DNA of 20,393 nucleotides from positions 1 to 20,393 of the forward strand of contig JBGAQU010000047.1 in assembly GCA_044220535.1 (NCBI GenBank), given 5' to 3'. This DNA comes from JBDHTS01 sp044220535 (lineage in GTDB: Bacteria > Pseudomonadota > Alphaproteobacteria > Micavibrionales > Micavibrionaceae). The position numbers and the translations under genes were made by a program. This document shows, one piece after another, positions 15,291-20,393 of the stretch (position 1 is the first letter of the stretch; each line of letters starts with the position of its first letter). The notes beneath the pieces were generated by a model that was not told the DNA's origin, did no database searches, and saw only the letters and a list, made by a program, of their open reading frames with translations.

Positions 15291-15305
15291 AATGAGATTG
15301 CGGGC

Positions 15306-15632
15306 TTAACTCCCGGATTCAACAATCTGCTTCTTCGCCTGCTCCGTAAACTGGGCCAGCTGGCGATCCAGCATGTGATCGGTAATATTCAGGTTTTTGG
15401 CATCCAGGTCGGGCCTGACCTTGCGTTTGACGTCGCCATATCCAGGTTCCTCCAGATTGGCGCCGATCACGGTGCGGGCATAGTCTTCGGCGGCCGCGCC
15501 TGTCAGGCCCAGCTGTTCCGCGACCCATTGGCCAAACAGCTTGCAGGTTCGGGCCTCCAGCTTGAATTTCATTTCCTCGTCATGCGCGTATTTCTTTTCG
15601 AAGGCGTCGCGGCGGTCGTCTAAACTGGACAT
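15306..15632 (-). CDS. F1-ATPase inhibitor subunit zeta (DUF1476 family)
   Basis: A 108-residue, helical, charged protein of the alphaproteobacterial zeta family, which blocks ATP hydrolysis by F1-ATPase through its N-terminal segment. Hallmarks: the N-terminal SLDDRRDAFEKKYAHDEEMKFK, KLFGQWVAEQLGLTGAAAEDYA (31-52) and VRPDLDAKNLNITDHML. The length matches the family. The ATG at 15632 has CGGGAG about 10 bases upstream; an overlapping ATG eight bases upstream is out of frame. It is divergent from purC, as is common in alphaproteobacteria, with 113 bp between them, and monocistronic by virtue of the terminator 16 bp downstream. Confidence 0.93.
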   Translation of the reverse strand: MSSLDDRRDAFEKKYAHDEEMKFKLEARTCKLFGQWVAEQLGLTGAAAEDYARTVIGANLEEPGYGDVKRKVRPDLDAKNLNITDHMLDRQLAQFTEQAKKQIVESGS

Positions 15633-15745
15633 CGGTCATTCTCCCGGAATATAAGCGTCTTGATAACTTCGATTGGGCTTCTATGTAGCATTGGATTGAC
15701 AGAAAATCCATGCTTATATGAGGTGTTAACCACAGCGGGTCAAGC
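15633..15745. promoter_or_regulatory. Divergent promoter region between the zeta inhibitor gene and purC
   Basis: Both flanking genes must be transcribed from this 113-bp stretch. Toward purC there is a perfect TTGACA (15696..15701), but the best -10-like words (TATATG 15715, TATGAG 15717) are only 13-15 bp away, so the pair is imperfect. Toward the zeta gene, TTGACC (15744..15739) could pair with CATATA-type words at about 17 bp. No PurR-like operator was recognised. Confidence 0.35.
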
Positions 15746-16612
15746 ATGCTTAGCAATAAAAGACGGGTTTTATACGAAGGCAAGGCCAAGACGATCTATG
15801 AAGGGCCGGAACCCGGTACCCTGATCCAGTATTTCAAGGACGACGCCACCGCCTTCAACGCCGAAAAAAAGGCCGTGATTGCTGGCAAGGGCGTGCTAAA
15901 TAATCGCATTTCCGCCCATCTGATGACCAAGCTGGAATCGATCGGCATCCCGACCCATTTTCTGCGTTCCCTTAATATGCGCGAACAGCTGGTCCGGCAG
16001 GTGGAGATTATTCCGCTGGAAGTCGTCGTCCGCAATATCGCCGCCGGATCGCTGGTGAAGCGTTTGGGGATGAAGGAGGGCGCGATCCTGAACCAGCCGA
16101 TCGTCGAGTTTTATTACAAAAAAGACGAACTCGGCGACCCGATGGTGAACGAGCACCATATTCTCACTTTCGGCTGGGCCGACCCGTATGAGCTGGATGA
16201 AATCATCCATATGGCCTACCGCATCAACGATTATTTGAACGGCCTGTTCGCCGGCATCGGCCTGCGCCTTGTCGATTTCAAGCTGGAATTCGGCCGTCTC
16301 TACGGCGAATACGGCGAACTCTATTTGCTGCTGGCCGACGAAATCTCTCCAGATAATTGCCGCCTGTGGGACGCGGCGACGGGCGAAAAGCTGGATAAGG
16401 ACCGTTTCCGCCAGGATCTGGGCGACCTGGTCGAAGGCTATTCCAAAATCGCCGAGCGCCTGGGCCTGGTGCCCAAAGGCGGCATCATCGAAGGCGGCAA
16501 CATCAACGAACAGCTGGCGGCGTCGCTCGGCGAAATCGAAAACGAACTCGCGACGCACCGGAAACTGAAGGGCCTTAAAATAAACCCGGGCGGCAAACCG
16601 CGGAAGGTTTAA
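15746..16612 (+). CDS. purC: Phosphoribosylaminoimidazole-succinocarboxamide synthase (SAICAR synthetase)
   Basis: A 288-residue enzyme joining CAIR and aspartate with ATP to give SAICAR. Typical motifs: YEGKAKTIYEGPEPGTLIQYF at the N-terminus, FKDDATAFN, GKGVLNNRIS, the EVVVRNIAAGSLVKRLG segment (about 91-107), and DFKLEFGR plus LADEISPDNCRLWD toward the C-terminus. It is about 30 residues longer than many homologs, with a C-terminal tail (INEQLAASLGEIENEL then a basic GLKINPGGKPRKV) of unknown purpose. It begins the plus-strand cluster; its TAA overlaps the next ATG by one base (TAATG). There is no strong Shine-Dalgarno before the ATG. Confidence 0.97.
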   Translation: MLSNKRRVLYEGKAKTIYEGPEPGTLIQYFKDDATAFNAEKKAVIAGKGVLNNRISAHLMTKLESIGIPTHFLRSLNMREQLVRQVEIIPLEVVVRNIAAGSLVKRLGMKEGAILNQPIVEFYYKKDELGDPMVNEHHILTFGWADPYELDEIIHMAYRINDYLNGLFAGIGLRLVDFKLEFGRLYGEYGELYLLLADEISPDNCRLWDAATGEKLDKDRFRQDLGDLVEGYSKIAERLGLVPKGGIIEGGNINEQLAASLGEIENELATHRKLKGLKINPGGKPRKV

Positions 16613-17211
16613 TGGCTGGCAATATTATCCATCTCATTGGTTTCCCCGGTGTGGGCAAGTTGACGATTGCTAAGGAGATCGTCAAACAAGGCGGATATAC
16701 GTTGATCGACAACCATAAAATAAACAATCCTGTTTTCAGCATCATTGGCGCCGATGGTAAAACGCCTTTGCCTAAAAATGTCTGGACTTATGTCCGGAGT
16801 ATATGGGGCGTAGTGTATGACGTCATGGAAAATCTGTCGCCGGGACACCTGGATTTTGTCATGACCAATGCATTGATTGAAGACGAAAATGACAGGGCTC
16901 ATTACAACAGGCTGAGATCAATAGCGTCAAAACGTGGTGGCATTTATATACCAGTCGTATTGTCATGTGATCTGGAAGAGCATCAAAAGCGTGTCGTTGC
17001 TCCGGATCGCGCCGCCGATTTCAAGGATATAAATCCGGAAACGCCGCATACTGCGCGGCAGCGCGGGTTGATAAATCTGGAAGACGATCCGAACTATATT
17101 CATCTTGATGTGACGAACCTGACGCCTGAGCAATCTGCCTGTCAGATTCTTGACCGAATAAAAGTTAAACTGTCCCTGGACCCAAAAGCCATAAAAGGTT
17201 TGAGCCCATGA
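16612..17211 (+). CDS. P-loop ATP-binding protein, probable small-molecule kinase; substrate unknown
   Basis: A 199-residue protein with an N-terminal Walker A-like loop, GFPGVGKLT (10-18), in which Leu follows the Lys and Thr18 probably takes the Ser/Thr role, as in several chloramphenicol-phosphotransferase- or shikimate-kinase-like proteins. LIDNHKINNPVF (32-43) is a likely substrate-binding strand and loop, and DRAADFKDINPE (132-143) a basic lid. No membrane segment. The start overlaps the purC stop by one base and its TGA overlaps the next ATG (ATGA), so it is translated with its neighbours. Codon use is clearly more AT-rich than in purC, which suggests later acquisition. The substrate cannot be deduced; a nucleotide or sugar is a guess from context. 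Confidence 0.8.
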   Translation: MAGNIIHLIGFPGVGKLTIAKEIVKQGGYTLIDNHKINNPVFSIIGADGKTPLPKNVWTYVRSIWGVVYDVMENLSPGHLDFVMTNALIEDENDRAHYNRLRSIASKRGGIYIPVVLSCDLEEHQKRVVAPDRAADFKDINPETPHTARQRGLINLEDDPNYIHLDVTNLTPEQSACQILDRIKVKLSLDPKAIKGLSP

Positions 17212-17594
17212 TACCCGCGTGGCTGCGTCATATGTTTGCGAACAAGGCGGACGATACACAGCCGCCGGTCAGGCTCAAGGTCAGAGAATGCCTGGGCCGC
17301 TGGCGGGCCGGGCGGGCGCAGGGCGCAGATTTTCGCGACAACCGGCTTATCCCCGCGCTCAGAAAAGGTTCTGTCGTCCTTGACCTTGACGGCTCGCGGG
17401 GATACGGATCCTCCTTTTTCGAGGAGGTCTTCGGCGGCCTGGCACGGTCGGGTGTGTTCACGCAGGAAACTTTGCGGCAAAGGCTGCATATCGTTTCAAA
17501 CGACGACCCGAGTTACAGGCTTGAGGCCTTACAATATCTCTACGAGATGAAAAACTGGAGAAGCCATGAAAGCTATCGTTCACATCACCCTTAA
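17208..17594 (+). CDS. STAS-like (DUF4325) domain protein
   Basis: A 128-residue protein. Its central stretch SVVLDLDGSRGYGSSFFEEVFGGLAR (about 55-80) matches the STAS-like DUF4325 pattern of an acidic beta-strand followed by GxGSSF and an amphipathic helix; the N-terminal 45 residues are basic. Such proteins are small cytosolic domains thought to act as switches or partners, often beside an ATPase; biochemical roles are poorly known. It overlaps the kinase gene upstream by four bases and purS downstream by 29 bases, so its last ten codons contain the purS ribosome-binding site and start. This arrangement suggests a functional partnership with the kinase rather than with purine synthesis. Confidence 0.75.
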   Translation: MIPAWLRHMFANKADDTQPPVRLKVRECLGRWRAGRAQGADFRDNRLIPALRKGSVVLDLDGSRGYGSSFFEEVFGGLARSGVFTQETLRQRLHIVSNDDPSYRLEALQYLYEMKNWRSHESYRSHHP

Positions 17595-17796
17595 AAAAGG
17601 CGTCCTCGACCCGCAAGGCAAAGCCATCGGCCAGGCCTTGCATGGCATGGGCTTCGATGAGATTGGCGAAGTGCGCCAAGGCAAGATGATCGAATTGGAC
17701 ATCGCCGACGGCACGGATAAAAAACGCATTGCCGATATGTGCGAAAAACTGCTCGCCAACACGGTGATCGAGGATTACCGGATCGAAGTCGCGTAA
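17566..17796 (+). CDS. purS: Phosphoribosylformylglycinamidine synthase subunit PurS
   Basis: A 76-residue protein with the PurS pattern: KAIVHITLKKGVLDPQGKAIGQAL at the N-terminus, then GF.EIGEVRQGKMIELDI and a C-terminal helix ending NTVIEDYRIEV. PurS bridges PurQ and PurL in the FGAM synthase complex. Its ATG lies inside the 3' end of the STAS-like gene, with GGAG seven bases upstream, so expression is coupled to it. In typical alphaproteobacteria purS sits between purC and purQ; here two genes separate it from purC, and purQ lies on the opposite strand. It is followed by the palindromic repeat. Confidence 0.96.
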   Translation: MKAIVHITLKKGVLDPQGKAIGQALHGMGFDEIGEVRQGKMIELDIADGTDKKRIADMCEKLLANTVIEDYRIEVA

Positions 17797-17810
17797 GCCG
17801 CTCTCAAAAT

Positions 17811-17888
17811 GTCATCCTCCGGCTTGACCGGAGGATCTATACACTGTTCAAACATCGCATGGATCCTCCGGTCAAGCCGGAGGATGAC
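17811..17888. repeat. Long palindromic REP/MITE-like element
   Basis: Two perfect 27-bp arms (17811..17837 and 17862..17888) are inverted repeats around a 24-bp spacer. Each arm is itself a small hairpin (CCTCCGG-cttga-CCGGAGG), so the element can fold as one long stem or two tandem hairpins. The core CCTCCGGCTTGACCGGAGG resembles the dispersed palindromes common in alphaproteobacterial genomes. It lies between purS and the glycosylase gene and could act as an mRNA-stabilising or transcription-stopping structure. Short reading frames across it are not genes. Confidence 0.92.
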
Positions 17889-17909
17889 GAAGCAGGGTAG
17901 TAAGAATTT

Positions 17910-18530
17910 ATGCAATATCTCCACCAGATCCCCCATATCCGCGAAGGCCTCGACCATCTCCTCAAAAACGATCCGGTTTTTAAAAAGCTGGGAGTCGCGC
18001 CGGAATCCTTGGCGTGGAGTTACACGCCTGCAGGGTTTTCATCGTTTATTCGCATCGTCGCGGGACAGCAGGTTTCAACATCCGCCGCGCGGTCGATCTG
18101 GGCGAAGTTTCAGGCGGGTGTGCCGGATGTTTTGCCGCATAAGGTGATGGCGTTGAGCGATGAAGAATTAAGAAGCTTTGGCTTGAGCGGCCCGAAGATC
18201 AAATATATTCGCGGACTGTCCGAGGCCGTGCATGAAGGCCGCTTTGATCCCGATGCACTGAACGCAATGAGCGATGAGGCCGTGTTCGAGGCAGTAACGG
18301 CCCTGAAAGGCTTTGGCCGCTGGAGCGCGGATATGTATCTGATGTTTTCCCTGACGCGCCCGGATATCTGGCCCTCAGGCGATCTTGGCATCCAGGAAGG
18401 CTTGAAACGCTACCTGAACGCCCGCAAGCGGCCGGATGAAGCCAGGACGAAGAAAGAAGGTAAGCGGTTCAAGCCGCATCGAACCGCTGCCTCCATTCTT
18501 CTCTGGCATATGGCGTCTTTAAAAACTTAA
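17910..18530 (+). CDS. DNA-3-methyladenine glycosylase II (AlkA-like, HhH-GPD)
   Basis: A 206-residue base-excision repair enzyme removing alkylated purines. The helix-hairpin-helix is LKGFGRWSADMYLMF (132-146), followed by the catalytic Asp158 in WPSGDLGIQEGL; IVAGQQVSTSAARSIW (49-64) is the usual HhH-GPD helix. It is shorter than E. coli AlkA because it lacks the N-terminal beta domain, like the bacterial short forms. The cysteine set of a [4Fe-4S] loop is absent, so it is not a Nth/MutY type. The ATG at 17910 has only a weak ribosome-binding site, and the repeat just upstream may form part of its leader. It converges on the Clp-like gene five bases away. Confidence 0.92.
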   Translation: MQYLHQIPHIREGLDHLLKNDPVFKKLGVAPESLAWSYTPAGFSSFIRIVAGQQVSTSAARSIWAKFQAGVPDVLPHKVMALSDEELRSFGLSGPKIKYIRGLSEAVHEGRFDPDALNAMSDEAVFEAVTALKGFGRWSADMYLMFSLTRPDIWPSGDLGIQEGLKRYLNARKRPDEARTKKEGKRFKPHRTAASILLWHMASLKT

Positions 18531-18535
18531 AACGG

Positions 18536-20393
18536 CTAGGTCAACTGGAACTGCACGGATGATGTTTGTCCGTCTATCAGCGAAGCTATTGCCTTCAAAT
18601 CTGATAAAGGATCCTTTATAAGTGCGGAAATGTCGACTGGGCTTTGCGCCGCTTGGGCAAAAATGCCTTTTGCCCGGCGTAAAGTTCTTTCCGATGTCCT
18701 GAGGAGATAGTCGGATAAGGGCGTATCCAGTTTTTCTTTTACAACGCGGTCAAGTGGCCGTGCGCCCATGAGCGGATCAAATCCTTGGCTCTTGATGGCC
18801 AACCTGAAATCAGGGCATAGCTGTAAGGACAGGTCTGGATAGGTAGTCTGTAGCCGGGACTCTGTAACGCCAAGGCGTCGATCGACCAATTGTTCAATAA
18901 CGGGCGTATCAAGGGTATGGAAGATAACAATACCATCCAAGCGGTTTCTAAATTCCGGCTTGAAGAAGCGGCGCGCTGCATCCATGTAGATTGGCGCAGC
19001 CATCGCATTCCATTGCTCTCTATCGCGTAATGGATCAAGCCGCAGGCGTGCACCTTCTCTTTGAACATCTTCAGCGCCAAGATTGCATGTCAAAATATTG
19101 ATGCATTCACGCATATTGCCTACAAAGCCTTGGCCATCGGTAATAATGCCATCTTCAAAGGGTGCCAAAAGGGCGTTAAATACGTTCTGGTGTCCTTTTT
19201 CCGCTTCATCAAAAAGGTTGATTGCACGTGGGGACGTCTGAAGTTTGTTGATAAGGCCGCCGCCTTCATCAAAGCCGACATAACCAGGAGGCGCGCCAAT
19301 CAAGCGTGCGACCGAATGTTTTTCCATGTATTCAGACATGTCGAATTTATTTATAAATGCTTCGCCACCATAGAGAATTCGGGCGAGCGCGCGGACAAGT
19401 TCTGTTTTACCAACGCCTGTCGGTCCCATGAACAAAAAGTTTCCAATAGGCGCCATAGGATTTTTTAGCCCCGCTTTGGCGCGCTTTAGTGCGTTTGCAA
19501 CCGCATCGGTTGCAGCTTTTTGCCCCAGAACCTGGTTTTCAAGTTCGGTATCAAGTGATGCATAACGCTGCTTTTCATCTTGATTGAAAAATTCAGCGGG
19601 AATATTGCTCGCCCGGCTGATCGCTGCATTGATATGCGAGATATCAAGGGTTCGTGCCCCAGAGCGTGCAGCTTTTGCGCAGGCGCTATCGAATGCATCA
19701 ATGGACTTATCTGGCTGGTTACCAGGAACGTAACGTCCGGCCAAACGCGCAATTTCCGGCAGAAGCGCATCCGGCACGCGAATGCCATGATGTCTGGCGT
19801 ATTTTCCTTTGTTTCTTAATAGAATTTTGGCGGTCTCGGAATCGTTTGGGGCAATCAGGCTGACTTCATTGAAGCGGCGAGCAAGCGCGCCATTCCTTTT
19901 ACCTTTTTTCTGCCATTCCTGACGGGTCATGTTCGCGATAACGAAAAGATCACCGCTGGCAAGATAAGGTTTAAGAAGTTCGCTGGTTCCCGCACGTTTT
20001 CCTGCGCCGCCTGCATCCATGCCTGATCCAAACTCATCTGCACCCAGTAAAATTGGCGGGCGTCCGGCTGCGTTACGTTCCGCCACGCCTTTGGCAATGG
20101 TCAGAAGACGTTTTTCAAAGATACCGACATAAGGTTGGTTATCCATACCTGCCAGATCAAGATAAAGAACGCGTGCGCCGATCAGTTTTGGCGGTACGTT
20201 TCCTGCTGCTATCCTTTGGGAAATGCCTTCCAGCATTTTTGTTTTACCGACGCCAGGGTCGCCTACGATCATCGGGTTTTTGCGACCGCGTTTCAAAAGG
20301 ATAGTTATAACGTCTTCCATGGCGGTTTCATTGCCCACCATAGGGTCGAACTTATTTTCCTTGGCCAGTTTTGTATAGTCGACACAAAATTCC
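18536..20393 (-). CDS. Divergent Clp/Hsp100 AAA+ ATPase (ClpA-like), partial at right edge
   Basis: About 618 residues are visible; the frame runs off the window on the 5' side (reading FCVDYTKLAKENKFDP before MVGNE). Two AAA+ modules follow; numbers are from Met at 20341. D1: Walker A GDPGVGKT (27-34), pore-loop-like YVGIFEKR (71-78), an unusual Walker B (ILLGADEFGSG, one residue longer than the ILFIDEIH pattern) and Arg finger ALARRF. D2: GPTGVGKTEL (306-315), GAPPGYVGFDEGG pore loop, INLFDEAEKGH Walker B, FKPEFRNRLD and sensor-2 GARPLDR. There is no coiled-coil middle domain, so it is ClpA-like, not ClpB. The IGL/IGF ClpP-docking tripeptide is not seen before FKPEF. A Ser/Leu-rich C-terminal extension follows sensor 2. 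Probably an unfoldase or disaggregase of unknown target. Confidence 0.88.
   Translation of the reverse strand, partial: EFCVDYTKLAKENKFDPMVGNETAMEDVITILLKRGRKNPMIVGDPGVGKTKMLEGISQRIAAGNVPPKLIGARVLYLDLAGMDNQPYVGIFEKRLLTIAKGVAERNAAGRPPILLGADEFGSGMDAGGAGKRAGTSELLKPYLASGDLFVIANMTRQEWQKKGKRNGALARRFNEVSLIAPNDSETAKILLRNKGKYARHHGIRVPDALLPEIARLAGRYVPGNQPDKSIDAFDSACAKAARSGARTLDISHINAAISRASNIPAEFFNQDEKQRYASLDTELENQVLGQKAATDAVANALKRAKAGLKNPMAPIGNFLFMGPTGVGKTELVRALARILYGGEAFINKFDMSEYMEKHSVARLIGAPPGYVGFDEGGGLINKLQTSPRAINLFDEAEKGHQNVFNALLAPFEDGIITDGQGFVGNMRECINILTCNLGAEDVQREGARLRLDPLRDREQWNAMAAPIYMDAARRFFKPEFRNRLDGIVIFHTLDTPVIEQLVDRRLGVTESRLQTTYPDLSLQLCPDFRLAIKSQGFDPLMGARPLDRVVKEKLDTPLSDYLLRTSERTLRRAKGIFAQAAQSPVDISALIKDPLSDLKAIASLIDGQTSSVQFQLT

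Noticed and set aside
14965..15300. Known riboswitch (purine, TPP, cobalamin, FMN, glycine, SAM-II) or 6S/SRP/tmRNA gene
   Set aside because: None of the conserved cores I know for these families is visible on either strand; kept only as an unidentified structured RNA candidate.
17775..18147. Short open frames across the palindromic repeat, encoding ILRLDRRIH-like peptides
   Set aside because: These peptides come from translating the repeat itself and are a known source of false gene calls in alphaproteobacteria.
1..20393. tRNA, rRNA, CRISPR array, insertion sequence or prophage
   Set aside because: I looked for tRNA T-loop motifs, regularly spaced direct repeats, transposase motifs and phage structural genes and found none; the lysozyme-like gene stands alone without other phage genes.

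Overview
The window looks like a chromosomal segment of an alphaproteobacterium. The best lineage marker is the 108-residue zeta-type F1-ATPase inhibitor (formerly DUF1476) at 15306..15632, a family essentially confined to Alphaproteobacteria. The short, PurS/PurQ-dependent PurL and the BolA + monothiol glutaredoxin pair next to the purine genes fit the same class. I cannot name a genus. The assembly has one run of N (4287..4344) inside the PBP2 gene.

Layout. (1) 1..1112 (-): partial outer-membrane porin of the alginate-export type, running off the left edge. (2) 1409..5878 (+): cell-elongation operon mreC-mreD-mrdA(PBP2)-rodA, without mreB directly upstream. (3) 5875..8353: a small block of exported proteins of mostly unknown function. 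It holds two overlapping paralogous genes on the minus strand (one a lipoprotein), then a secreted protein with a T4-lysozyme-like fold signature and a secreted Cys-rich protein on the plus strand. (4) 8350..8958 (-): grxD and a BolA-family gene. (5) 9078..9431 (+): a small unknown gene, convergent with purL. (6) 9437..14964 (-): purQ - hepT - mntA - FMN/3Fe-4S glutamate-synthase-like gene - 82-aa unknown - purL. (7) 14965..15305: the longest gene-free stretch, holding a candidate plus-strand structured RNA and a strong two-way terminator. (8) 15306..15632 (-): ATPase inhibitor zeta. (9) 15746..17796 (+): purC - P-loop kinase - STAS-like protein - purS, with every junction overlapping. (10) 17811..17888: a long palindromic repeat. 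(11) 17910..18530 (+): AlkA-like DNA glycosylase. (12) 18536..20393 (-): partial, divergent Clp/Hsp100 ATPase running off the right edge.

How it fits together. MreC/MreD position the rod complex in which RodA polymerises glycan and PBP2 cross-links it. PurC makes SAICAR; PurL, PurQ and PurS together form FGAM synthase, yet purS and purQ are encoded on opposite strands here. Both purine blocks carry extra gene pairs: a HepT/MntA toxin-antitoxin module and a glutamate-synthase-like enzyme between purQ and purL, and a kinase/STAS pair between purC and purS. GrxD and BolA probably act together in Fe-S and iron handling. The most novel parts are the exported-protein block, the two sets of inserted genes in the purine operons, the structured RNA candidate and the degenerate Clp-like ATPase.
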